Positions 33,793 to 41,682 of a stretch of 41,682 nt of DNA are shown here, piece by piece. The position numbers and the translations under genes were made by a program. The DNA is from an uncultured Lachnospiraceae bacterium (GTDB lineage Bacteria; Bacillota; Clostridia; Lachnospirales; Lachnospiraceae), in assembly GCA_910588955.1 (NCBI GenBank), contig CAJURQ010000034.1, forward strand, positions 1 through 41,682, read 5' to 3'. Position 1 is the first letter of the stretch. Every line of letters begins with the position of its first letter. The notes beneath the pieces are model-generated. The model had not been told where the DNA came from and ran no database searches. It saw only the letters and a list, made by a program, of their open reading frames with translations.

Positions 33793-34567
33793 TTAAAATA
33801 TATTCGTTACAAAATATAATACAAGCACAATTGCTGTGCAAAGCACTGCCCAGAGGAAGCCGTTTGTCGGGAAGTTATCCCGCACAGACGGTTTTTCTTC
33901 TTCCAGTGGCGTAGTGCCAGTGGGTTCCTGTGCCTGAACGGTGGTTTCCGGAGCAGGGGATTCCCCCAGCAAAAGAAATGTCAGCATAAACCACGGATTC
34001 CTGGTATCTGCCGGGATAGACATGACAAGGGTATTCTGCCAACTGTGGAAAAGCATACACAGGAAGACACTTTCTGTCAACAGGTAGATGGCGGTGAGGA
34101 TGAAGCCGGTGACGATTCCGATGAAGATGTAGGAAAAGAAATTTTGTCCCGACTGCAGACTATCCGGCAATAGAAAATAGGGCAGATGCCAGAATACCCA
34201 GATCAGGCTGACTGCTGTGGAGGAAACCAGAATATGCCATTTCTTCAAAAAGCTGGGCAGCAGGTAACCGCGCCAACCAGCCTCTTCCAGTCCGCCGCCG
34301 AGGAGAAACTGCCCGGCAAAAATGGAGAGGAAAACTGGAACAGTGCAGTATGTATCCGGCAGGCGGAAACAACAGAAATTGAAAAACTGTACCGCAAACA
34401 GAAACGTTTTCCAGAAAATCTAAGGCAGAGAATAGAATCGGGTGGGTATTATAATCGATGATTGTCATGAGTCCGGCACAGAGCCATGTGATAAGAAAGG
34501 TTCCGAGCAGGAATGGGATAGGTCTGCAAATGGTCTTGGCTGTAACGGTTGATTCTGTGTTTTGCAT
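33793..34567 (-). pseudogene. CPBP-family intramembrane metalloprotease, frameshifted
   Basis: Reading from 34567 (AAAGGAGG at 34577-34584) gives membrane segments up to NTHPILFSAL. At about 34420 the frame changes and the natural continuation is IFWKTFLFAVQFFNF, then GGGLEEAGWRGYLLP with the EExxxR motif of CPBP (Abi/CAAX) proteases, WHLPYFL with the first His, and LCMLFHSWQNTL with the second. One extra base at 34420 (C on the plus strand) would explain it. Intact, it would be about 258 residues with six or more helices and a long acidic loop before the last helix. A sequencing error is possible. Confidence 0.75.
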
Positions 34568-34849
34568 AGGGATAAACCTCCTTTGGGTTTTGTATTTGCA
34601 TTCTAAACAAAATCATTTTAGAAAAAGACAGCGGTTGCGTGCTACCAACTATGGTTTGCATTTTCGCAACAAAAGGTGGCTTCGGACAGCGCAGCAAATG
34701 TGCGGTCCTGATTGAACGCTGGGACTTTTACAATGAGCATTTGAGGGAAATTTAATGTATATATAATTGATAGGAAAAGTATGTATTGCCTGTCCTGATT
34801 TTTTCTGCTATACTGATTCCAGTAAAAGGGAAAGACGGAGGAAAAGGCT
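34568..34849. other. Intergenic spacer with a 34-codon orphan frame
   Basis: This 282-base spacer separates divergent genes. An open frame of 34 codons (34651-34755, plus strand, ATG to TAA) encodes a peptide ending IERWDFYNEHLREI. It has no ribosome site and may be the remnant of a lost gene; the family was not recognised. The promoter of the next gene lies at 34786-34814. Nothing else was seen. Confidence 0.3.
34786..34814 (+). promoter_or_regulatory. Promoter of the PLP-enzyme operon
   Basis: TTGCCT at 34786-34791 and TATACT at 34809-34814 are spaced by 17 bases. TG one base before the -10 makes it an extended -10 promoter. The leader is only about 30 bases, leaving no room for a riboswitch or T-box. 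Confidence 0.65.
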
Positions 34850-36010
34850 ATGGCAAAAGAAATCGGAACGAGATGCATTCATCTGGAGGAAGAGGGGATA
34901 AACCACTACGGCTCGGTCAGCTTTCCGATCTACCAGACGGCGACCTTCGCGCATCCGGGGGTGGGGCAGAGCACAGGCTACGATTACAGCAGGGTGCAGA
35001 ATCCCACGCGGGAGCAGCTGGAAAAGGTGGTGGCGTCGCTGGAAAACGGTACGGACGCATTGGCGCTGTCCTCCGGAATGGCGGCGATCGCCCTGATGAT
35101 GGAATTGTTTACCCCGGGCGATCACCTGATTGTGGACGCGGATTTATACGGCGGCAGCATCCGGCTGTTTGAACAGATTTCAAAGAAGAACGGCATTGCC
35201 TTTACGAGCATTGACTGCTGCTGTGAGGACATAAAGGGGCAGATCAGGGAAAACACGAAAGCGATTTACATAGAGACGCCAACCAACCCGATGATGCATG
35301 TGACGGATATCGCGAAGACGGCGGATATTGCAAAGCGGTACGGACTGTTTTTGATTGTGGACAATACGTTTTTGTCGCCTTATTTTCAGAATCCCCTCGA
35401 GCTTGGAGCGGACCTTGTGATTCACAGCGGCACGAAGTTTTTGGGTGGACACAATGACGCGCTGGCGGGCTTTCTTGTGACAAATCGGGAAGAACTTAGC
35501 GAGCGGCTGCGCTTTCTGTACAAAACGACGGGAGCGGTTCTTTCTCCTTTTGACAGCTGGCTGATTCTTCGTGGTATCAAGACACTTGGCATCCGCATGG
35601 AGAGGGCGCAGGAAAATGCGATGGCGATTGTAGAATGGCTTAAAAAGCAGCACGAGGTTACGGATGTGATTTATCCGGGGCTTGCGGAACATCCGGAGTA
35701 TGAGGTGATGAAGCGGCAGGCGAGAGGTTTCGGCGCGATGCTGACATTTCGGGCGGAAAGCAGGGAGTTTGCGCTTGCCATTCTGGAAAAGGTGAAGCTG
35801 ATTCAATATGCGGAGAGCCTTGGCGGTGTGGAGACGCTGATCACCTATCCGACGACCCAGACTCATTCCGACGTGCCAAAGAAAATTCGGGAGAAAAACG
35901 GGATTACGGAGAGTACGCTCCGTATGTCGGTGGGAATCGAGGACGTGAAGGATTTGCTGGCGGATCTGGAGGACGTTTTCCGGGAGATTCGGGCGGAGAA
36001 ACAGAGTTGA
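34850..36010 (+). CDS. Trans-sulfuration PLP enzyme (cystathionine gamma-synthase / C-S lyase family)
   Basis: The 386-residue protein has the length of the Cys/Met metabolism PLP family. YDYSRVQNPTREQLE and ALSSGMAAIALMM bind the cofactor phosphate. IETPTNPMMHVTDI and VDNTFLSPYFQNPLELGADLVIHSGTKFLGGHND follow; the Schiff-base Lys is in SGTKFLGGH near residue 196. It could be cystathionine gamma-synthase, beta-lyase or methionine gamma-lyase; residues alone do not settle it. It is followed by a MalY-like lyase after 73 bases, so the pair probably handles homoserine esters, cystathionine and cysteine. Confidence 0.9.
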   Translation: MAKEIGTRCIHLEEEGINHYGSVSFPIYQTATFAHPGVGQSTGYDYSRVQNPTREQLEKVVASLENGTDALALSSGMAAIALMMELFTPGDHLIVDADLYGGSIRLFEQISKKNGIAFTSIDCCCEDIKGQIRENTKAIYIETPTNPMMHVTDIAKTADIAKRYGLFLIVDNTFLSPYFQNPLELGADLVIHSGTKFLGGHNDALAGFLVTNREELSERLRFLYKTTGAVLSPFDSWLILRGIKTLGIRMERAQENAMAIVEWLKKQHEVTDVIYPGLAEHPEYEVMKRQARGFGAMLTFRAESREFALAILEKVKLIQYAESLGGVETLITYPTTQTHSDVPKKIREKNGITESTLRMSVGIEDVKDLLADLEDVFREIRAEKQS

Positions 36011-36083
36011 ACAAGAATTTCGGGCGCTGACCTGTGTGAGCGACAGATGGAAAGGAATAAGTGCTGATATGGAGGAACGAAAG

Positions 36084-37283
36084 ATGGTGGAGAGAAACCT
36101 AGACTTTGACAGCGTGATAGAGAGAAGAAATACCCGGTCGTTAAAATACGATTTTGGGGCGGAAAGAGGGATGCCGGAGGATATACTGCCTATGTGGGTG
36201 GCGGATATGGATTTTCGGACTTCCTCCTACATAGAGGACGCGTTGATCGAACGGGCAAAGGAGGGTGTTTTTGGTTACAGCGAGGCAAAAACGCCTTACT
36301 TTGAGATTGTGCGGGACTGGATGGTAAGGCGGCATAATTGGAGTCCCAAAGAGGAGTGGCTTGTGAAGACGCCGGGCGTGGTGACGGCTCTTGCCATGGC
36401 GGTGAAAGCTTACACGGAGCCGGGGGACGCGGTGCTGATTCAGCTTCCTGTGTATTACCCGTTTGCGGAGGTGATTGAGGATAACGGCAGGCGTGTGGTC
36501 AGCAGCGACCTTTACCGTGGTGGGGACAACCGCTATCACACGGATTTTGAGGACTTTGAACAGAAGATTACAGACAATAAAGTAAAGCTGCTTCTTCTCT
36601 GCAATCCCCACAATCCGGTTGGGCGCGTCTGGACGAGGGAGGAATTGATCCGGCTGGGCGATATCTGCGTGAAGCATGACGTGATTGTTGCCAGCGACGA
36701 GATTCATGAGGATTTTGTGTTTGCGGGAAAGCATCAGGTGTTTGCGGGGCTGAAAGAGGAGTACGAGGATCGGTGTATCGTCTGCACCTCCCCCAGCAAG
36801 ACCTTTAATCTGGCAACTATGGTCTTGTCGAATATTTTTATTCCTAACAGTGATTTGCGGAAGCGTTTCCGAAAACAGCTGGACGCGGCGGGCATCAGCC
36901 AGCTTGGCGTGATGGGGCTGATTGCCTGCGAGACGGCTTACAGCAAGGGGGAAGAGTGGTATTTGACAATGCTCGAGTATGTCCGCGGCAATATTGCCTT
37001 TGTAAAAAAGTATGTGGCGCAAAACCTGCCCGGCGTGACTATGACGGAACATGAGGGGACTTATCTTGTCTGGCTGGACTTTTCCGGCACAGGCTTGTCG
37101 GATGCGGAAATAGAAGATAGAATCGTACATAAGGCGAAACTGTGGCTGGACGGCGGCACGATGTTCGGGGAGAGCGGAAAGGGTTTCCAGAGAATCAATG
37201 TGGCATGCCCGAGGAGCGTGTTGGAAGAGGCGATGGAAAGATTAAAGGAGGCGCTTGACAGGAACGATTGTGCAGGAAGTTGA
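36084..37283 (+). CDS. MalY/PatB-family aminotransferase-like C-S lyase
   Basis: The 399-residue fold-type I PLP enzyme resembles MalY/PatB cystathionine beta-lyases. DILPMWVADMDF near residue 35 is characteristic of the group; CNPHNPVGRVWTREEL, SDEIHEDFVF, and SPSKTFNLA with the PLP Lys (about residue 238) follow. It should cleave cystathionine or cysteine to a thiol, pyruvate and ammonia. The start at 36084 is preferred, with GGAGG at 36071-36075 8 bases upstream; a GTG at 36036 and an ATG at 36069 are possible. Confidence 0.9.
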   Translation: MVERNLDFDSVIERRNTRSLKYDFGAERGMPEDILPMWVADMDFRTSSYIEDALIERAKEGVFGYSEAKTPYFEIVRDWMVRRHNWSPKEEWLVKTPGVVTALAMAVKAYTEPGDAVLIQLPVYYPFAEVIEDNGRRVVSSDLYRGGDNRYHTDFEDFEQKITDNKVKLLLLCNPHNPVGRVWTREELIRLGDICVKHDVIVASDEIHEDFVFAGKHQVFAGLKEEYEDRCIVCTSPSKTFNLATMVLSNIFIPNSDLRKRFRKQLDAAGISQLGVMGLIACETAYSKGEEWYLTMLEYVRGNIAFVKKYVAQNLPGVTMTEHEGTYLVWLDFSGTGLSDAEIEDRIVHKAKLWLDGGTMFGESGKGFQRINVACPRSVLEEAMERLKEALDRNDCAGS

Positions 37284-37301
37284 AGAAGGGTAAGAACAGT
37301 C

Positions 37302-37331
37302 TTGACAAGCGGCAGCTGAAATTTTTATAAT
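37302..37331 (+). promoter_or_regulatory. Consensus sigma-A promoter of the Cache chemoreceptor
   Basis: TTGACA at 37302-37307 and TATAAT at 37326-37331 are perfect boxes with an 18-base spacer, 20 bases before the ATG. This indicates strong housekeeping transcription rather than flagellar sigma-D control. Confidence 0.85.
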
Positions 37332-37351
37332 GGGAACGAGGGGGTACTGAC

Positions 37352-39325
37352 ATGAAAAGCATACGTACAAAAATTACCTTATGTCTCATTTTAACAGTTC
37401 TGGCAGGGTTGGTTGTGTCCGGCTCTTTCAGCATTGCGCTCAATTACAACAGCACCTTGGTGACCGTGGAGCAGATGATGAGCGAAACTGCGGTTCTGGC
37501 GGCGGGACGCGCCCAACAGGAACTGGCGTCCTACAAGAATGTTGTGATGGAGGTCGGTCATATTCCGCAGCTTGCCGATTCTGAGGTGTCGGTGGAGGAA
37601 AAAAAGGCGATCATTGATGAGCGCGTAGCCATGCATGGTTTCCAGCGGGGCAATATCATCGGTTCGGACGGTATCAGTATTTTTGACGGCAAAGATTACT
37701 CTGACCGTGAATATGTGCGTCAGGCGCTGCAGGGAAATATCTACGTGTCTGAACCGCTGATCAGTAAGATTACCGGTCAGTTGTCCATTATGGTTGCGGC
37801 GCCTCTCTACACGGAGGAAAATTATGGCTCCTCTATTGTGGGCGTGGTCTATTTTGTGCCGCAGGAGACTTTTTTGAATGATATCGTGTCGGCGATTCAG
37901 ATCGGCGAAAACAGCCGCGCTTACATGATTAATAAAACGGGTGAAACAATTGCCGATATCACGCTGGAGACAATCACGGTGCAAAATATAGAGGCGGAGG
38001 CAAAGCAGGATTCGTCGCTGCAGGAGCTGGCTGCGATACATAGCGAGATGCGTCAGGGAAAGAACGGGTTCGGCAGCTATATGAGCGGCGGACATCCGAT
38101 GTTTGCAGCATACGCGCCCGTGCCGGATACGGACGGCTGGAGCATTGCGGTGACGGCGCCGCAGGTCAATTATCTCGCCTCCACGCGGGACGCGATTGTG
38201 GTGAATCTTACGGTGATCGGGATTGCCGTGCTTATCTCCATTGTTATAGCACTTGCACTGGCGCGCAATATCGGCAGACCTATGAAAGCGTGCGTTGATC
38301 GGATGAAGCTGCTCGTGGAGGGGGATCTTGAGACGCCGATGCCCCGGATTACGAACAGGGACGAGACGGGCGTGCTTGCCAGATCTACCGCTTCCCTTGT
38401 GGAAGGCTTGAGCATTGTAATCAAGGATATCGATTATTTGTTAAATGAGATGGCAAATCAAAATATGGACATCCGCACTTCCCATGAGGATGTGTATGTG
38501 GGCAGTTTCCGGCATATTCTGCTCTCCATGCGCAATCTGAAGGTGTCACTCAGCAACGCCATGCGTCAGGTCAATCATTCCGCAAACGAAGTGTCCGACG
38601 CGAGCAATCAGCTGGCGGCGAGCGCCCAGTCGCTCAGTCAGGGAACTACGGAGCAGGCAAGTTCGGTGGAAGAGCTTGCTTCGCGAATCAGTATGATTTC
38701 CGAGCAGGTGCAGAACACGGCGAGCGGTGCACTGGAGGCGAGGAGTCAGACACATCAGACCGGTGAGGAAGTGCTTTTGTGCAACCAGAAGATGCAGAAT
38801 CTGGTAGAGGCGATGGAACGGATTGAGGCGAGTTCCGAGGAGATTGAAAAGATTCTTAAGACCATAGACGACATTGCATTCCAGACAAATATTCTGGCAC
38901 TGAACGCGGCAGTGGAGGCGGCGAGAGCCGGAGCTGCGGGCAAGGGATTTGCCGTTGTGGCTGAGGAGGTCCGCAATTTGGCAGGGAAATCCGCGCAGGC
39001 GGCGCAGAACACTTCGGAACTGATCGGAAATTCCACGGAGGCAGTACATATCGGTACGGAGATTGCCCAGAATACGGCGGACGTCCTGATGGGCGTTGTG
39101 AACAGTATTCAATCGGTGGTGGACGCAATTGATAACATAGCTACGGTGTCTAGCGAGCAGTCCGAGGCGGTGGTGCAGGTGTCTGAGGGCATCAATCAGA
39201 TTTCGGTTGTGGTGCAGAACAACAGCGCATCCGCCGAGGAGAGCGCGGCGGCGAGCGAGGAGCTTTCCGCGGAGGCGACCTGTCTGAAAGAGCTGGTGGA
39301 TCAGTTTACGCTGGCGTCGGAATAG
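37352..39325 (+). CDS. Methyl-accepting chemotaxis protein with Cache sensor
   Basis: The protein has 657 residues. Membrane helices at about 8-30 and 283-306 frame an extracellular dCache-type sensor (DGKDYSDREYVRQALQGNIYVSEPLISKITGQLSIMVAAPLY), which commonly binds amino acids or other small ligands. A HAMP domain follows (NIGRPMKACVDRMKLLVEGDLETPMP), then the coiled-coil signalling domain with the tip NILALNAAVEAARAGAAGKGFAVVAEEV near residue 520. It should feed a CheA/CheW array. The start at 37352 has a GAGGGGG site. A terminator follows the stop. Confidence 0.95.
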   Translation: MKSIRTKITLCLILTVLAGLVVSGSFSIALNYNSTLVTVEQMMSETAVLAAGRAQQELASYKNVVMEVGHIPQLADSEVSVEEKKAIIDERVAMHGFQRGNIIGSDGISIFDGKDYSDREYVRQALQGNIYVSEPLISKITGQLSIMVAAPLYTEENYGSSIVGVVYFVPQETFLNDIVSAIQIGENSRAYMINKTGETIADITLETITVQNIEAEAKQDSSLQELAAIHSEMRQGKNGFGSYMSGGHPMFAAYAPVPDTDGWSIAVTAPQVNYLASTRDAIVVNLTVIGIAVLISIVIALALARNIGRPMKACVDRMKLLVEGDLETPMPRITNRDETGVLARSTASLVEGLSIVIKDIDYLLNEMANQNMDIRTSHEDVYVGSFRHILLSMRNLKVSLSNAMRQVNHSANEVSDASNQLAASAQSLSQGTTEQASSVEELASRISMISEQVQNTASGALEARSQTHQTGEEVLLCNQKMQNLVEAMERIEASSEEIEKILKTIDDIAFQTNILALNAAVEAARAGAAGKGFAVVAEEVRNLAGKSAQAAQNTSELIGNSTEAVHIGTEIAQNTADVLMGVVNSIQSVVDAIDNIATVSSEQSEAVVQVSEGINQISVVVQNNSASAEESAAASEELSAEATCLKELVDQFTLASE

Positions 39326-39343
39326 AATGGAGATTATGTGAAG

Positions 39344-39374
39344 AAGAGACTGTCTGGTGGGCGGTCTCTTTTTT
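39344..39374 (+). terminator. Intrinsic terminator after the chemoreceptor
   Basis: AAGAGACTG (39344-39352) pairs with CGGTCTCTT (39362-39370), 9 bp with one wobble, around a 9-base loop. It is followed directly by a T-run. It closes the chemoreceptor transcript. Confidence 0.88.
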
Positions 39375-39394
39375 CTTGCTTTTCCTTTATACTA

Positions 39395-39427
39395 CGGCTA
39401 AAATTAACTCAGATTAAATATTAGCCG
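39395..39427. repeat. Inverted repeat upstream of the MazG-like operon
   Basis: CGGCTAA (39395-39401) and TTAGCCG (39421-39427) form a perfect 7-bp inverted repeat with a 19-base AT-rich interior. It lies between the terminator and the MazG-like gene. It could be an operator or an old insertion boundary. No clear -35/-10 pair for the downstream operon was found in 39428-39528. Confidence 0.4.
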
Positions 39428-39528
39428 AAAAGATAGCGGTTTGGTGGGTTTAGGGAGTGGAGGGGGAGAGCTGTTCGGATAGGACAGTTCTGGGTAATAT
39501 TGTTGTTATGGACAGGGTGGTGTAATGG

Positions 39529-39834
39529 ATGAGACAGGGTAAACTAGTGCGTGATAAGATTCCACAGATTATAACTGTTGCCGGTAAGAAACCTATAACA
39601 AGAATATTGGAGCAGGAAGAGTATCTTGAGGAACTTGACAGGAAATTAGATGAAGAAGTGGCGGAGTATCAGGCGGACAAGTCTCTTGAGGAGATGGCGG
39701 ATGTACTGGAAGTGCTCTTTGCCATCTGTGAGGCGCGGGGATATTCTGTGGAAGAACTGATGGCTGTGCGGGATGAAAAGAGAGAAAAACGAGGCGGTTT
39801 TGCACAGAAGATATTTTGGGCGGGGAATGAATGA
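39529..39834 (+). CDS. MazG/PRA-PH-like nucleoside triphosphate pyrophosphohydrolase
   Basis: The 101-residue protein is a single-domain member of the MazG/phosphoribosyl-ATP pyrophosphohydrolase superfamily, typified by GKLVRDKIPQII at the start. The metal-binding acidic helices are EYLEELDRKLDEEVAEY (ExxxE) and SLEEMADVLEVLFAI (ExxxD). It should hydrolyse a nucleoside triphosphate to monophosphate and pyrophosphate. No his genes are nearby, so a house-cleaning or defence-linked role is more likely than histidine synthesis. Its stop overlaps the next ATG (ATGA). Confidence 0.85.
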   Translation: MRQGKLVRDKIPQIITVAGKKPITRILEQEEYLEELDRKLDEEVAEYQADKSLEEMADVLEVLFAICEARGYSVEELMAVRDEKREKRGGFAQKIFWAGNE

Positions 39835-40988
39835 TGCAGTTGACAATTGATACGAATTACTACAATAAACTGGATATACAGGGCTTTTCAAAAATGATGA
39901 AAGATCCGTCCTACTGCTATAAATTTTATTGGTTGGAGGCGATTGTACAGCTTATATTGGAGGACAGGACGGAAGCCCCTTATGATGAAATCATTGACGA
40001 GATGATTGCTAATGCATGGTATTCGGTTTTGGAGTTTCATATCCATCTGAGCGGTATTTGGGGCAATGGCGGGGTCAGGGATAATCTGGAAAAGGCAGTA
40101 ATTAAACTGAGAGATTTGAGTGGACTGTCAGCAAATGCCTCCAAGGTAGAAATCAAGAATAAAATTAGAGATTTTAGTAAACAGCTTCATGTGGAAAAAC
40201 AAGCTCTGACTCTCAATGTGCCATATAAAGCTTTATCAGGCTTTGCAAATAAGACAGATGAGAAAATCAGCTTGGACAGCAGCGCAGGCAGAATGATGGC
40301 TTATTATAACAAGCTGAATGAAACAGATATTTTGCTGCCCTATACTTTTGGGAGTGAGAACGGATTAAACCGGATAGTGAAATTCAGTGCTGACTGGATT
40401 CTGATGATTAAAGATAATGCCGTGACGATTTTGGGATGGATTCAGTGCGAAAAAGTGAAATGGCTTCAAAATAACAATCCGGAAGTGCCGGGATTGATTT
40501 ATAAACTGGAACCTCTTAATGAAAAGATGAGAAAGCTTTCGCATGTGCGGAATCTGTGGGATGGTATTTTACAATTAAAAAGGGTAGCAGATGTATTTAC
40601 GGATGAACTGATTGAGAGGGATAATTATGATGTGGATCATTTTATTCCGTGGTCGTTTGTAATGAATGATGAACTCTGGAATTTGATGCCAATGGATTCG
40701 TCCTTAAATTCTTCCAAGAGCAACCGCCTGCCGGATTGGGAAGAGTTTTTCGGGCGATTTGCCAGAAATCAGTATATTATGTACGAGATGATATATACGG
40801 CAGAGGAAATCAGAAAACTGTATGAGGCGTGTTTTCGGGACAATCTGCACTCGATTTGGGCGAATACGGAACTGTATCGGAGAGGAAACTCTGAGGCGGA
40901 ATTTTATGGGATTTTGGAGAAAAATATGAAACCGGTGTACGAGTCGGCGAGGCATCAAGGGTATGATGTGTGGGAGTGGAGAAGATGA
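39831..40988 (+). CDS. HNH endonuclease-domain protein
   Basis: The protein has 385 residues. Residues about 265-300 contain an HNH nuclease motif: YDVDHFIPWSF with the catalytic Asp-His, ELWNLMPMD with the central Asn, and SSLNSSKSNRLP as the last Asn/Lys part. The N-terminal 250 residues are helical and not recognised; they may recognise a target. It should cut DNA or another nucleic acid. Base composition is more AT-rich than the genes to the left, a sign of recent transfer. It overlaps both neighbours by 4 bases, so the three are translated together. Confidence 0.85.
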   Translation: MMQLTIDTNYYNKLDIQGFSKMMKDPSYCYKFYWLEAIVQLILEDRTEAPYDEIIDEMIANAWYSVLEFHIHLSGIWGNGGVRDNLEKAVIKLRDLSGLSANASKVEIKNKIRDFSKQLHVEKQALTLNVPYKALSGFANKTDEKISLDSSAGRMMAYYNKLNETDILLPYTFGSENGLNRIVKFSADWILMIKDNAVTILGWIQCEKVKWLQNNNPEVPGLIYKLEPLNEKMRKLSHVRNLWDGILQLKRVADVFTDELIERDNYDVDHFIPWSFVMNDELWNLMPMDSSLNSSKSNRLPDWEEFFGRFARNQYIMYEMIYTAEEIRKLYEACFRDNLHSIWANTELYRRGNSEAEFYGILEKNMKPVYESARHQGYDVWEWRR

Positions 40989-41635
40989 TGAAAAATAAGT
41001 ATATAGAAATGGATGAAAAGAGATTGTCGCAATATTATAAGTTGCAATTGGCAGATTTTAAACAAATTAAGGAGTTGTTTGAAGAATATATTTTTGCGCT
41101 TGAGGATTGGGATAAAATAGTTATGCAATTAACTGATGTTTTGGACAGATGTGATGAAATAGATTATCAAAATAGTGAAACTGCATATGCGTATGCAGTT
41201 TGGCATTTTTTGGACAGGTATCACAGATTCCAAATTATTTTTGGTGAACTTTGTAAGAACGGGTATTTGATTTATAGCAAAGACAGGACAATTGATATAT
41301 TAGAAGTAGGGGCAGGACCTGCGCAGGGGTTGTTCGCAATTTCAGATCATTACGCAGAGTTGAATAAACTGAAAAGTAACAAAGAATTTTCCATTCAAAG
41401 TGATTATGTTGAACAAAGCGATGGTTTTAGAAATTTTTTACATCATTTTGTTGAATTTTGTATGACAAATGATAAGCATTATATGGTTCCATTTCATCAT
41501 GGCAGAGAAAAGGATGCATATTGCTTTAAATTTGAAGAAATTTTACACAACTTCTTTGGGTATTACTTCAAGGAAAAGTATAGGTATGATATTGTAATTA
41601 TAAGCAATTTTTTAACAACTAAAAATATTGTGTGA
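40985..41635 (+). CDS. SAM-dependent methyltransferase-like protein, probably cut short
   Basis: The protein has 216 residues. After about 100 helical residues, TIDILEVGAGPAQGLFAI is a class I methyltransferase motif I (SAM binding), and SIQSDYVEQSDGFRNFL is a candidate second strand with its acidic residue. YRYDIVIISNFLTTKN at the very end fits motif IV. The protein stops there, before strands 5-7 that complete the fold, so it is probably truncated by a stop at 41633-41635. The sequence is strongly AT-rich. The start at 40985 has GGGAG 8 bases upstream and overlaps the HNH stop. The methylated substrate is unknown. Confidence 0.6.
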   Translation: MMKNKYIEMDEKRLSQYYKLQLADFKQIKELFEEYIFALEDWDKIVMQLTDVLDRCDEIDYQNSETAYAYAVWHFLDRYHRFQIIFGELCKNGYLIYSKDRTIDILEVGAGPAQGLFAISDHYAELNKLKSNKEFSIQSDYVEQSDGFRNFLHHFVEFCMTNDKHYMVPFHHGREKDAYCFKFEEILHNFFGYYFKEKYRYDIVIISNFLTTKNIV

Positions 41636-41682
41636 ATTATAATTTTAAATTCTACCCATACACCTCTTATGTAGAACTTAGT

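Noticed and set aside
34815..34849. SAM riboswitch or T-box before the sulfur amino acid genes
   Set aside because: The promoter leaves a leader of only about 30 bases, far too short for either.
36141..37130. 329-codon antisense frame inside the MalY-like gene
   Set aside because: It has no family similarity, no ribosome site, and lies wholly over a strong gene in the opposite direction.
37391..38095. 234-codon antisense frame inside the Cache chemoreceptor
   Set aside because: Shadow of a real gene; composition is His/Arg-rich as expected from antisense reading.
39395..39427. Insertion-sequence terminal repeats
   Set aside because: The 7-bp arms are too short and enclose only 19 bases; no transposase or target duplication was found.
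39831..41635. Classical restriction-modification pair
   Set aside because: The methyltransferase-like protein shows no DNA-methylase catalytic motif such as (D/N)PPY and appears truncated, so a standard R-M assignment is not supported.

Overview
The window looks like a chromosomal segment from an anaerobic gut-type Firmicute, most likely Lachnospiraceae. This is inferred from Shine-Dalgarno sequences close to AGGAGG before most genes, ATG/GTG/TTG starts, sigma-A-type promoters, moderate GC, and the gene families present (GH94 phosphorylases with a CUT1 sugar transporter, DUF4432, clostridial flavodoxin/NAD(P)H reductases, short DtxR, FeoB-associated Cys-rich protein). No rRNA, tRNA, insertion sequence or CRISPR array was recognised.

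Layout. 1-3642: a TetR-controlled redox operon (tetR, exported flavodoxin lipoprotein, aldo/keto reductase, carboxymuconolactone-decarboxylase-like protein, FMN reductase). Its promoter carries two 13-bp palindromes that are exact reverse complements. 3635-7160 (minus): a short KdpD-like sensor kinase, a KdpE-like regulator and a Na/Pi cotransporter-PhoU fusion in one tight operon. 7291-9051: a wrecked iron locus, with a DtxR-type regulator frameshifted by one base and feoB reduced to three pieces, plus the tail of its Cys-rich partner. 9188-22162: carbohydrate region with an FGGY kinase, a DUF4432 epimerase-like protein, a P-loop kinase, an AraC regulator, two tandem GH94 phosphorylases (minus) and a divergent ABC sugar importer (binding protein and two permeases, no ATPase here). 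Together these suggest import of a beta-linked di- or oligosaccharide and its phosphorolysis, with AraC as the probable regulator.

22210-26308: three adjacent broken genes (histidine kinase, Pro/Glu-rich surface protein, SpoIIE-type phosphatase) damaged by internal deletions, frameshifts and stops. 26499-29267: a membrane chemoreceptor overlapping a small membrane protein and an AlkD-like DNA repair protein. 29363-29905: a RelB/DinJ-YoeB toxin-antitoxin pair. 29943-34567: GNAT acetyltransferase, a lipoprotein, an AAA ATPase with DUF4143 preceded by three direct repeats phased exactly 33 bp apart, and a frameshifted CPBP protease. 34850-37283: two PLP enzymes of sulfur amino acid metabolism. 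37352-39325: a Cache-type chemoreceptor.

39529-41635: a compact, increasingly AT-rich, translationally coupled set: MazG-like pyrophosphohydrolase, HNH nuclease, and a SAM-methyltransferase-like protein that seems cut short. It is the best candidate here for an undescribed (defence-like) system. The other strong theme is gene decay: six genes carry clear lesions, three of them large internal deletions that raw sequencing error would not easily explain.
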